From Modicisalibacter tunisiensis (lineage in GTDB: Bacteria; Pseudomonadota; Gammaproteobacteria; Pseudomonadales; Halomonadaceae): 64,000 nucleotides of DNA. The stretch lies in the NCBI RefSeq assembly GCF_020148005.1, contig NZ_JAGXFD010000001.1:1269337-1333336 (forward strand), written 5' to 3'. Positions 19,219 to 28,534 of this stretch are shown one piece after another. The notes beneath the pieces were generated by a model, which saw only the letters and a list, made by a program, of their open reading frames with translations, was not told the DNA's origin and did no database searches. Both the position numbers and the translations under genes were made by a program. Each line of letters begins with the position of its first letter. Positions within the stretch are counted from its first letter, which is position 1.

Positions 19219-19312
19219 GCCGGTGCCGCGGCTCCGCCCAAGGTCGTCTTGCCAGGCGTGGCGGCCGTGACGAGGCTGAAGCGATACCCACAGGACAGCT
19301 GCCGGAGCCAGC

Positions 19313-20716
<1,404 letters not shown>

Positions 20717-20718
20717 GC

Positions 20719-20819
20719 GTCCGGAATTCCGGAGGGTGTCCGATTTTTCGGACGCCCGGGAGGCGGTCGGTGGGCGTTTCCGGGGCGCCGTGGCCGTCGA
20801 GGCGTCCGGATTTTCGGAC
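20719..20819. promoter_or_regulatory. Three enhancer (UAS) dyads for the sigma54 activator
   Basis: Three 16-base sites of the form GTCCG-N6-CGGA(C/G): 20719-20734 (GTCCGGAATTCCGGAG), 20738-20753 (GTCCGATTTTTCGGAC) and 20804-20819 (GTCCGGATTTTCGGAC). The first two are 19 bases apart centre to centre and the third 66 bases further. They lie about 130-220 bases upstream of the predicted TRAP transcription start, the usual place for enhancer sites. Confidence 0.82.
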
Positions 20820-20918
20820 GACGGCGTGTCGCGGTCACGCCGCGAGCGGCTTCCCGGCGCGGTGCGAGCGTCTGGAACCCGCGCCAGTGAGCTGACGGGA
20901 AAGGCTTTTTGCCGGAAC

Positions 20919-20934
20919 TGGCAGTCTCCTTGCT
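20919..20934 (+). promoter_or_regulatory. Sigma54 promoter of the TRAP operon
   Basis: TGGCA, six bases, TTGCT: an exact fit to the -24/-12 core spacing, with GG at 20920-20921 and GC at 20932-20933. The predicted start near 20944 leaves a 47-base leader before the ATG at 20991. Confidence 0.88.
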
Positions 20935-20990
20935 GGGCATTGACGAGCCCCATGACGGGGGAACAACAACAATGCTCAAGGAGAACGTTC

Positions 20991-22106
20991 ATGCCTCACA
21001 CCGTCACCACCCGCTCGCTGCTGGCCTCGGCGATCGCCCTGGCGAGCGCCGCCATGCTGACCGCGCCGGCCCACGCCGAGGGCCCCAAGCGGCTCGACGT
21101 GGCCAGTACCTTCTCGACCCAGAACTTCCTTGGTGCCGGGGCCGAGCACCTGTCCAAGGAGCTCGAGACCGCCACCGGCGGCGCGGTGTCGCTGCGCGTG
21201 CACGAGCCGGGGGACCTGGTGCCGCCCTTCGAGGTCTTCAACTCGGTGTCCTCCGGGGCCGTGCAGGCCGGCTGGGACTGGATCGGCTACTGGGCGGGCA
21301 CCGTGCCGATCACCAACCTCTACGGTGCGCTGCCGTTCGGCCCGTCGCCGGAGGCCTTCATGTCGTGGATGTGGGCCGGCGAGGGTACCGAGCTGCTGCA
21401 GAAGGCCTATGACCCCTACGGCGTGAAGGTGCTGCCGTGCTTCATCTCGCCCCAGGAGACCGGCGGCTGGTACAACAAGGAGATCAAGTCGCCCGAGGAC
21501 TTCAAGGGCCTGTCGATGCGTATCTCCGGGCTGGGCGCCAAGGTACTCAACAAGCTCGGGGCCTCGACCCAGCTGGTGCCGGGCAACGAGATCTACCTGG
21601 CGCTGGAGCGCGGGCGCGTCGATGCCACCGAATTCTCGGTGCCGCAGGTCGATGCGGCGATGGGCTTCGACGAGGTCGCCAAGTACTACTACTTCCCCGG
21701 CTGGCACCAGAGCGCGAGCTGGTTCTCGCTGCTGATCAACCAGCAGGTCTGGGATCAGTACAGCGACGAGCGCAAGGCGCAGTTCGAGACGGCCTGTCGT
21801 TCGACCCTGCAGTGGGCCATGGCCGAGGCGCCGCCCGCGCAGGTGCGTGCCATCCACAAGCTCGAGGAGAAGGGCGTGCAGGTCAAGCGCTTCCCCGACT
21901 CGGTGATCCAGGCGCTGCAGGATGCCTGGGTCGAGGTGCGCCAGGAGGAGATGCAGCAGAACCCGGCGTTCGCCGAGGCCTACAAGTCGCTGATGAAGCA
22001 CGTCAGGCTGATCGACGAATGGTACAAGCTGCAGGCGCTGCCCGCGCCGGAGCCGGTCAAGGACACCGACTCGGACGGCACCAGCGGGTCTGAAGGAGAC
22101 GCCTGA
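20991..22106 (+). CDS. TRAP transporter substrate-binding protein (DctP family, TakP-like)
   Basis: A 371-residue periplasmic binding protein with a Sec signal ending near residue 23 (APAHAEG). The core resembles the TakP/lactate subgroup of TRAP binders that take 2-oxo or 2-hydroxy monocarboxylates: WDWIGYWAGTVP, QETGGWYNKEIKSPEDFKGLSMRI (with the family-conserved Arg) and LERGRVDATEFSVP followed by AKYYYFPGWH. AAGGAGAA precedes the ATG. First gene of a dctPQM-type operon; its stop overlaps the next start by one base. The acidic hydrophilic C-terminal tail is longer than needed. The exact substrate is inference. Confidence 0.9.
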   Translation: MPHTVTTRSLLASAIALASAAMLTAPAHAEGPKRLDVASTFSTQNFLGAGAEHLSKELETATGGAVSLRVHEPGDLVPPFEVFNSVSSGAVQAGWDWIGYWAGTVPITNLYGALPFGPSPEAFMSWMWAGEGTELLQKAYDPYGVKVLPCFISPQETGGWYNKEIKSPEDFKGLSMRISGLGAKVLNKLGASTQLVPGNEIYLALERGRVDATEFSVPQVDAAMGFDEVAKYYYFPGWHQSASWFSLLINQQVWDQYSDERKAQFETACRSTLQWAMAEAPPAQVRAIHKLEEKGVQVKRFPDSVIQALQDAWVEVRQEEMQQNPAFAEAYKSLMKHVRLIDEWYKLQALPAPEPVKDTDSDGTSGSEGDA

Positions 22107-22738
22107 TGCCCACCGCCGACCTTGCGCCCTGGCGCAGTCGAGGCGGCACGGCATGCGAGGCCCTGGCCCGACCGCTGGTCGGGCTGGGGCTGTGGGTGGG
22201 CCGCGTCACCAGCTGGCTGGTGCTGCTGGTGATGCTGGCCGTGCTCACCACCGTGACCCTCAACGCCCTGGGCATCAACGAGATCGCCGAATGGCAGACC
22301 GACGTGCTGCTGTTCGGCAAGGCCCTGACCATCAACAGCATCACCGAGCTGCAGTGGCACCTGTTCGGCGTGCTGACGCTGTTCGGCGGCACCTACGCCC
22401 TGCACCACGACACCCACGTGCGCGTCGATCTCGTCTACCACCGGCTGTCGCCGCGCGGGCGGGCGATCATCGACATCCTCGGCCACGTGATTTTCCTGAT
22501 TCCGTTCTGCCTGCTGGTGGCCTGGCTGTCCAAGCACTTCGTGACGATGTCGTATCTCTCCGGCGAGCATTCCAACTACGGTGGACTCACCGACCGCTAC
22601 CTGATCAAGGCGATCCTGCCGATCAGCCTGGTGTTCCTGGCCATCGGGGCCCTGGGGCAGGTGCTGCACAACCTCGCCGGGCTGTTCGACCCGGCGCATC
22701 TGGCCTCCGACCACCACGAGGAGGCGCCGCATGGCTGA
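22106..22738 (+). CDS. TRAP transporter small permease (DctQ family)
   Basis: A 210-residue inner-membrane protein with four predicted membrane segments, starting with TSWLVLLVMLAVLTTVTLNAL. The NEIAEWQTDVLLFGKAL and HHDTHVRVDLVYHRLSPRGR stretches are typical of DctQ. Translationally coupled: its ATG overlaps the stop of the binding protein and its end overlaps the large permease by eight bases. It has a long N-terminal tail of about 30 residues before the first membrane segment. Confidence 0.92.
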   Translation: MPTADLAPWRSRGGTACEALARPLVGLGLWVGRVTSWLVLLVMLAVLTTVTLNALGINEIAEWQTDVLLFGKALTINSITELQWHLFGVLTLFGGTYALHHDTHVRVDLVYHRLSPRGRAIIDILGHVIFLIPFCLLVAWLSKHFVTMSYLSGEHSNYGGLTDRYLIKAILPISLVFLAIGALGQVLHNLAGLFDPAHLASDHHEEAPHG

Positions 22739-24086
22739 GTTCCTGAGCGAGTACGCACTGGCGCTGGCGATGATCGTCACCCTGCTGGCGGGAATCTTCA
22801 CCGGCTATCCCGTCGCCTTCCTGCTCGGCGGGCTGGGCATCGTCTTCTCGTTCATCGGCGGGGTGCCGCTGCCCTTCCTGGGCACGGTCAGCTCGCGGAT
22901 CTTCGGCGGGGTGGTCGAGAACTGGCTGATGATCGCCATTCCGCTGTTCGTGTTCATGGGGCTGATGCTCGAGCGTTCCGGGGTCGCGCGGCGCCTGCTG
23001 CTGACCCTGCAGCGGCTGTTCGGGCGCACCCACGGCGGGCTGGCGGTCTCGGTGGCGATGCTGGGCATCGTCATGGCCGCCAGCACCGGGATCATCGGTG
23101 CCTCGGTGGTGATGCTGGGCCTGCTGGCGCTGCCGGTGATGCTCAAGCAGGGCTACCGCGCCGAGATGGCCTGCGGGGTGATCGCCGCCTCGGGGACCCT
23201 GGGCATCCTGATTCCGCCGTCGATCATGCTGGTGCTGATGGGCTCGATCCTCCAGGTCTCGGTGGGCGCGCTGTTCAAGGCCGCGCTGCTGCCCGGGCTG
23301 CTGCTGGGCGGGCTGTACATCGCCTATCTGCTGATCACCGCGCGGCTCAAGCCGGACTGGGCGCCGCTGGTCGACCAGAATTCCGCGGAGGCCGACACCA
23401 CGCCGCTGCCGCTGGCGCTGCTACGCGACCTGCTGGGACCGGTGGCGCTGATCGTCGCCGTGCTCGGCTCGATCATGGCCGGCATCGCCACGCCCACCGA
23501 GGCGGCGGCGATCGGCGCGGGCGGCAGCCTGCTGCTGGCGCTGGTCATGCGCAGCCTGGACTGGGCGACCCTGCGCGAGGCGGTGCGCGAGACCTCGCGG
23601 ACCTCGGCGATGATCCTGTTCGTGGTGATCGGCGCGACCTGCTTCTCGGTGATCTTCAAGCGCCTGGGCGGCGCCTACATGATCGAGGACCTGATCACCG
23701 GCACCGGCCTCGGCCCCTATGGCCTGATGCTGCTGATCATGGGCCTGATCTTCGTGCTCGGCTTCTTCCTCGAGTGGATCGAGATCAGCTTCGTGGTGCT
23801 GCCGCTGGTCGCGCCGGTGATCGAGTCGCTGGACTTCGGCTACGGCCTCTCCGGCCAGGGGCTGCTGGTGTGGTTCGCCATCCTGGTGGCGATCAACCTG
23901 CAGACCAGCTTCCTGACACCGCCGTTCGGCTATGCGCTGTTCTACCTCAAGGGCATCACCGAGGGGCAGATCGGCATCGGTACCATCTACCGCTCGATCA
24001 TCCCCTTCGTGCTGCTGCAGCTCGCCGGGCTGATCCTGTGCATGGTCTTTCCGGCGCTGGTGCTGTGGCTGCCGGGGCTTCTGTGA
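22731..24086 (+). CDS. TRAP transporter large permease (DctM family)
   Basis: A 451-residue inner-membrane protein with about 12-13 membrane segments, the transport subunit that couples solute uptake to sodium. Typical blocks are FTGYPVAFLLGGLGIVFS near the N-terminus, AASTGIIGASVVMLGLLALPVML, IAASGTLGILIPPSIMLVLMG and the PTEAAAIGAGGSL segment. It closes the dctPQM-type operon driven by the sigma54 promoter at 20919. No terminator with a T run is seen after it. Confidence 0.94.
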   Translation: MAEFLSEYALALAMIVTLLAGIFTGYPVAFLLGGLGIVFSFIGGVPLPFLGTVSSRIFGGVVENWLMIAIPLFVFMGLMLERSGVARRLLLTLQRLFGRTHGGLAVSVAMLGIVMAASTGIIGASVVMLGLLALPVMLKQGYRAEMACGVIAASGTLGILIPPSIMLVLMGSILQVSVGALFKAALLPGLLLGGLYIAYLLITARLKPDWAPLVDQNSAEADTTPLPLALLRDLLGPVALIVAVLGSIMAGIATPTEAAAIGAGGSLLLALVMRSLDWATLREAVRETSRTSAMILFVVIGATCFSVIFKRLGGAYMIEDLITGTGLGPYGLMLLIMGLIFVLGFFLEWIEISFVVLPLVAPVIESLDFGYGLSGQGLLVWFAILVAINLQTSFLTPPFGYALFYLKGITEGQIGIGTIYRSIIPFVLLQLAGLILCMVFPALVLWLPGLL

Positions 24087-24262
24087 GGAAACACTGACGC
24101 CATGTCTGCGCTGACCCATCGCGGCGTTGCGCGGTGCTCGGTCGCGAGCCCGCTCGACAACTCGCCCGACATAACATCCCGTCATGTCGCGTTGTCTGTG
24201 CGCCGTGCGCCTTGCGTTTGGCAATGCTCGTCGATTTCTCAGCGCTTCCTGGAGAAAGAGCT

Positions 24263-24835
24263 GTGCGTAAACGGGTCTTGATTGCCGGCGGCGGCGAGCT
24301 GCTGGAGCCGCTGGCGCGGGCCTTCCTCGAGGAGGGCGCGACGGTGGCGCTGCTGACGCCGGATGCCGTCGGTCTGTCCCGGACGCTCGATGCCCTGGGC
24401 GGCGAGCGCGAGGATCGCTTCGGTCACGTGGCCGAAGCCGGTGCGCTGGATACCCTGCTCGGGCGCCTGAGCCGGCTGGATGTCCTGGTCTGCGCGCCGC
24501 CGCCGCTGGCGCCCAGCGTGCCCCTGGCGCGGCGGCTGAGCGAGCAGGTCGCCGAACCCTCGGCCCTGCTGCAGATCGCCCGGGCCTGGATGCACAGCCG
24601 TGGCGGCGGGCGTCTGGTGGCCGTCGCCCCGGACGGCGACAGCCAGGCGGCGAGCATGGTGCGCGAGGCCCTGGCGGCGCTGGTGCGACGGCTGGGCGAC
24701 GCCGGGAGCGCGGGGGTGTGCATCAACCTGCTGTGCCCGCGTGGGGCATCGCGCTCCGCCGTGGCGGACTGCGCGCGCTTTCTGGCCGGCGGCGCCGGGC
24801 GGGCCTTGAACGGGCAGGTGCTGACCCTGACCTAG
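24263..24835 (+). CDS. SDR-fold protein lacking the catalytic Tyr/Lys
   Basis: About 190 residues with an N-terminal Rossmann start (RVLIAGGGELLEPLARAFLEEGATVALL) and the general SDR order, including a LVCAPPP strand and GGRLVAVAPDGDS. Where an active SDR has Ser-...-Tyr-x3-Lys, this protein reads DSQAASMVREALAALVRRL, with no Tyr or Lys, so it is probably catalytically inactive or a divergent enzyme. I chose the GTG at 24263 because of the GGAG before it and because the domain begins there; 43 extra codons upstream look non-coding. Its TAG overlaps the TAG of the convergent TetR gene in a shared CTAG. Function unknown. Confidence 0.65.
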   Translation: MRKRVLIAGGGELLEPLARAFLEEGATVALLTPDAVGLSRTLDALGGEREDRFGHVAEAGALDTLLGRLSRLDVLVCAPPPLAPSVPLARRLSEQVAEPSALLQIARAWMHSRGGGRLVAVAPDGDSQAASMVREALAALVRRLGDAGSAGVCINLLCPRGASRSAVADCARFLAGGAGRALNGQVLTLT

Positions 24836-25485
24836 TCGCGCCACTCGGCGGGACGTGCCCCGCCCAGGAAGATCGCCACGCACTGGCGGGCGCGCTCGGC
24901 GCACTGGGCGTCGTCGGGGGCGGGGTGGCGGCCCAGCAGGGCGTCGATGTGCCACTCGCCGAGCAGCATGCCCATGAACATGCCGGCGGCCTCGCGCGGG
25001 TCGGCGAGCGCCAGGTTGCCGGCGGCCACCTGGTCGCGCAGGTAGTCGGCCAGATCCTGGCGGGTGCGGTCGGGGCCGCGGCGCAGGAACAGTTCGCCGA
25101 GCGCGGGGGCCCGCTCCGCCTCGAAGGCCAGCCCCCGCGTCAGCCGGATCACTCCGGGGTCGAAGACCAGTGCCAGCATCCGCCGGCCCAGCTCGAACAG
25201 CACCTGCTCCGGTGCGGCGGCATCGCGCCGCCCGGCCTCCAGGACCTCCCAGGCGGTGGCGATATGGCGCTCCATCGCCGCCATGAACAACCCTTCCTTG
25301 TTGCCGAACAGCTTGTAGAGCGTGGCCAGCGACCCGCCGGCCCGCGCGACCACGTCGTTGACGCTGGCGCCGGCATACCCCTGTTCCAGGAAGACGTCGC
25401 GGGCGGCATCGAGCAGCCGTTCACGGCGCGCCTCGCCGCGCGGGGTGCAGGCCCGTGCGCACGGGCCGGGGCGGGATTCGGACAT
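24832..25485 (-). CDS. TetR-family repressor of the adjacent efflux pump
   Basis: A 217-residue TetR-type regulator. The helix-turn-helix is at residues about 20-65 (RRERLLDAARDVFLEQGYAGASVNDVVARAGGSLATLYKLFGNKEGLF); the all-helical C-terminal half is the ligand-binding and dimer domain. AGGAGT precedes the ATG. It is divergent from an EmrAB-like efflux pair with a clear palindrome between them, the classic layout for a drug-responsive repressor controlling itself and the pump. Confidence 0.92.
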   Translation of the reverse strand: MSESRPGPCARACTPRGEARRERLLDAARDVFLEQGYAGASVNDVVARAGGSLATLYKLFGNKEGLFMAAMERHIATAWEVLEAGRRDAAAPEQVLFELGRRMLALVFDPGVIRLTRGLAFEAERAPALGELFLRRGPDRTRQDLADYLRDQVAAGNLALADPREAAGMFMGMLLGEWHIDALLGRHPAPDDAQCAERARQCVAIFLGGARPAEWRD

Positions 25486-25521
25486 GCGGACTCCTGGCCG
25501 GATCGATCATCGATGGTCATG

Positions 25522-25543
25522 TAGTGTAGCATTCATTACACTA
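25522..25543. promoter_or_regulatory. Operator palindrome between tetR-type gene and emrA-type gene
   Basis: TAGTGTA (25522-25528), eight-base spacer, TACACTA (25537-25543): a perfect dyad. TACACT can also serve as the plus-strand -10 element for the efflux genes, so repressor binding would occlude the promoter. Confidence 0.8.
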
Positions 25544-25639
25544 TGTGGCAGCGGCCCGGGTGATGGAAGCCACGAAGCCCGGGCAGGCCCGCAAGGCGCG
25601 CGGCATCCGCGCCGGGGCGCAGCGAACCGAGGAGTCGAC

Positions 25640-26773
25640 ATGAAGCAGACGGGCAAGATCGTGGGCGCGCTGGTGGCCGTCGTGGCGCTGGCCGTGCTGG
25701 GCTGGCGGGGCTGGGAGTGGTGGCAGGTCGGTCGCTTCATCGAGGAGACCGACAACGCCTACGTGCATACCGACAGCGTGGCGATCCGCGCCGAGCTCGC
25801 CGCCCGGGTGGCCGAGGTAGTGGTCGACGACAACCAGCCGGTGACGAAAGGGCAGCTGCTGGTGCGCCTCGACGACGCCAGTTATCGCGATCGGGTCAGC
25901 CAGGCCCGGGCGCAGCTGGCGGTGGCCACGGCCGCGATCGCCCAGGCCCGGCGGCAGGTGGCGTTGCAGAAGGCGGCGATCGACGAGGCCGGAGCGCAGG
26001 TCGAGGCGGCCCGGGCCGATGTCGACCAGGCCCGGCAGCATCTGGCGCGCTCCTCGAAGCTGGCCTCGCGCAACTATGCCTCGCGCCAGCAGCACGAGGA
26101 CGACCAGGCCGCCCTGCGGGTCGCGAAATCGACGCTCGCCGCGCGGCAGGCCGCGGTAACCTCGGCACGGCGCCGGCTGGCCGTTGCCGAGTCGGATGTC
26201 GACAGTGCCCGGGCCAGGCGCGACGCCGCTCGGGCCGATCTGGCCTACGCCCGTCATCAGCTCGACAAGACCCGCATCGTCGCCCCCCGCGACGGCGTGG
26301 TCGGCAACCTGACCGTCGAGGCCGGCACGCTCGCCCAGCCGTCGCTGACGCTGATGCAGCTGGTGCCCATCGACTCGGCCTACGTGGTGGCCAACTACAA
26401 GGAAACCCAGCTCGCGCGGATGCGGGTCGGCCAGCCGGTGGATATCCATGTCGACGCCTTTCCCGACACGACCTTCAGCGGCGTGGTCGACAGCCTGGCG
26501 CCGGCCACCGGTACCCAGTTCAGCCTGCTGCCGCAGGACAACGCCACCGGCAACTTCAACAAGATCGTCCAGCGGGTGCCGGTGAAGATTCGCGTCACCG
26601 GCCCCGACGACGCCCTGGGCCGGCTACGTGGCGGGCTGTCGGTGGTGCCGGGGATCGACACCCGTGACCGGGACGCCGATACGCCCGGAAAGCCGGCCTC
26701 CGGAAAGCCGGCCTCCGGAAAGCCGGCCTCCGGAAAGCCGGCCTCCGTGGCCCGTAGCGGGAGCGGCGCGTGA
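25640..26773 (+). CDS. Efflux pump periplasmic adaptor (EmrA/HlyD family)
   Basis: A 377-residue membrane-fusion protein with an N-terminal membrane anchor (residues 8-25), barrel-sandwich halves (TDNAYVHTDSVAIRAELAARVAEVVV and KTRIVAPRDGVVGNLTVEAGT), a long alpha-hairpin with many Gln/Arg/Ala heptads, and a C-terminal beta barrel. GAGGAGT precedes the ATG. The stop overlaps the EmrB-type start (GTGA). Oddity: the C-terminal tail holds four exact tandem GKPAS repeats encoded by a perfect 15-base direct repeat. Confidence 0.93.
   Translation: MKQTGKIVGALVAVVALAVLGWRGWEWWQVGRFIEETDNAYVHTDSVAIRAELAARVAEVVVDDNQPVTKGQLLVRLDDASYRDRVSQARAQLAVATAAIAQARRQVALQKAAIDEAGAQVEAARADVDQARQHLARSSKLASRNYASRQQHEDDQAALRVAKSTLAARQAAVTSARRRLAVAESDVDSARARRDAARADLAYARHQLDKTRIVAPRDGVVGNLTVEAGTLAQPSLTLMQLVPIDSAYVVANYKETQLARMRVGQPVDIHVDAFPDTTFSGVVDSLAPATGTQFSLLPQDNATGNFNKIVQRVPVKIRVTGPDDALGRLRGGLSVVPGIDTRDRDADTPGKPASGKPASGKPASGKPASVARSGSGA
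26686..26745 (+). repeat. Four perfect 15-bp tandem repeats in the adaptor gene
   Basis: CGGAAAGCCGGCCTC occurs four times without a mismatch (26686-26745). It adds GKPAS units in frame near the protein's C-terminus. The absence of any drift suggests recent expansion by slippage, and copy number may differ between strains. Confidence 0.95.
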
Positions 26774-28323
26774 GCGACGCCGCGGCCGACGGCGCCCGTC
26801 AGGGCGTCAGCGACCTGCCGCCGTGGCCGCAGCGCTTCGGCTTCATCGCCGCGGTGTTCGGCATGTTCATGGCGATCCTGGATATCCAGATCGTCGCCAG
26901 TTCGCTCAACGAGATCCAGGCCGGGCTGTCGGCCAGCCAGGACGAGATCTCCTGGGTGCAGACGGCCTACCTGATCGCCGAGATCGTGATGATCCCCCTG
27001 TCGGGGATGCTGATGCGCATTCTCTCGACGCGGGTGGCCTTCACGCTCTCCTGCGCCGGTTTCACGCTGGCCAGCCTGGGCTGCGCACTGGCCGGTTCCA
27101 TCGAGCAGCTGATCGTGCTGCGCGCCATCCAGGGCTTCGCCGGCGGGGCGATGATTCCCATCACCCAGGCGGTGAGCTTCTCGATCTTTCCCCGGCGGGT
27201 GATGGGCAGCGTGCAGGCGGTGATCGGCATGGTGGTGACCATGGCGCCCTCGATCGGCCCCACGGTGGGCGGCTATCTGACCGATATCGCCAGCTGGCAC
27301 TGGCTGTTTTTGGCCAACGTGATCCCCGGGGTGCTGGTGTGCTGGGCGGCCTGGACCTTCCTCGACATCGACCGGGCGAACCATGCCGTCGCCCGCCGTC
27401 TGGACTGGATCGGCCTGGCGCTGATCGCGGTGTTTCTCGGCTCGCTGGAGTTCGTGCTCGAGGAGGGCCCCGGCGACGACTGGTTCGCCAGCGATCGCAT
27501 CGTCGTCATGACACTGCTCTGCGTGCTGGCGGGGGTCTGGTTCTTCGCCCGCACCCTGCGTCGCGAGCATCCCATCGTCGACCTCTACGCCTTCGCCAAC
27601 CGCAACTTCGCCCTCGGCGCCGGGCTGGGCTTCATCATCGGCATCGCGCTCTACGGGCTGGTCTACCTGATGCCGCTGTTCTTCGGCCAGGTGCGCCACT
27701 TCTCGAGCCTGCAGATCGGCGAGGTGATGTTTGTCACCGGCCTGACCATGTTCTGCTGCGCGCCGATCGTCGGCCAGCTTTCCAATCGCCTGGACCTGCG
27801 CGTGCTGCTCGTTGCCGGTCTGCTGCTGGTGGGCATCGGCTCGATGATGAATGCCGACCTGACCGTGGAGTCGGGGTTCTGGCAGTTCTTCTGGCCGCAG
27901 GTGGTGCGCGGCATGGGGCTGATCCTGTGCATCATTCCCGCCTCGCGGATCGCGCTGGGTACCTTGCCGCCCCACGAGGTCGGCAATGCCAGCGGGCTGT
28001 TCAACGTGATGCGCAACCTCGGCGGGGCGGTGGGGCTGGCGCTGCTCGACACGCTGCGCGACTGGCGCGAGGACTTTCACTGGAACGCGCTGGCGCCGGC
28101 CATCGATAGCGGCCGCGAGGTGGTGGTGGCGGAAATCGCCAGGTACGAGGCGATGCTCGCGGGCTCGGTGCCTGACGCCCACCGGGCCGCGGTGGGCATG
28201 CTGGTCCAGCGCCTCTCCGAGCAGACGGTGGTGATGGCCTTCAACGACATCTTCCTGTGGCTGGGCATGATCTACCTGCTCAGCGTGCCGCTGGTGTTCC
28301 TGCTGCGGCGCATCGAGGCCTGA
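26770..28323 (+). CDS. MFS efflux transporter (EmrB/QacA, DHA2 family)
   Basis: A 517-residue, 14-segment major facilitator of the DHA2 family. It has FGMFMAILDIQIVASSLNEIQAGLSAS at segment 1, QTAYLIAEIVMIPLSG in segment 2, and motif C in segment 5 (MVVTMAPSIGPTVGGYLTD). The start is GTG at 26770, overlapping the adaptor's stop. With the adaptor and an outer-membrane channel encoded elsewhere it would form a tripartite pump. The adjacent TetR gene suggests induction by a toxic compound. The substrate is unknown. Confidence 0.94.
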   Translation: MSDAAADGARQGVSDLPPWPQRFGFIAAVFGMFMAILDIQIVASSLNEIQAGLSASQDEISWVQTAYLIAEIVMIPLSGMLMRILSTRVAFTLSCAGFTLASLGCALAGSIEQLIVLRAIQGFAGGAMIPITQAVSFSIFPRRVMGSVQAVIGMVVTMAPSIGPTVGGYLTDIASWHWLFLANVIPGVLVCWAAWTFLDIDRANHAVARRLDWIGLALIAVFLGSLEFVLEEGPGDDWFASDRIVVMTLLCVLAGVWFFARTLRREHPIVDLYAFANRNFALGAGLGFIIGIALYGLVYLMPLFFGQVRHFSSLQIGEVMFVTGLTMFCCAPIVGQLSNRLDLRVLLVAGLLLVGIGSMMNADLTVESGFWQFFWPQVVRGMGLILCIIPASRIALGTLPPHEVGNASGLFNVMRNLGGAVGLALLDTLRDWREDFHWNALAPAIDSGREVVVAEIARYEAMLAGSVPDAHRAAVGMLVQRLSEQTVVMAFNDIFLWLGMIYLLSVPLVFLLRRIEA

Positions 28324-28407
28324 CTTCAGCCAATGCCTGGCGTCCTGCCGGCCGGGCATCGGTTCGGCGCTGCTCCATCGGGCCGGTGCCATCGAACGGA
28401 CACGAAA

Positions 28408-28425
28408 GTGTCAGCCGGCTGTCAT
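28408..28425 (+). promoter_or_regulatory. Probable Pho box upstream of phoX
   Basis: GTGTCAG-CCGG-CTGTCAT, two 7-base half-sites separated by four bases, matching the PhoB consensus CTGTCAT-N4-CTGTCAT with two changes in the first half. It lies 110 bases before the phoX start, within a 211-base intergenic region. A GACAC-GAAA-GTGTC hairpin overlaps its left side. Confidence 0.65.
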
Positions 28426-28534
28426 CGTGGTGCCGGATCATGCGGTCATGTCGATCATGGCGTCGGTGCCTCTTGTGGCCAGGCCGACGTCGTTCGACGC
28501 CACTTCGATCCGCCTGACGACCAAGGACGTTCCC

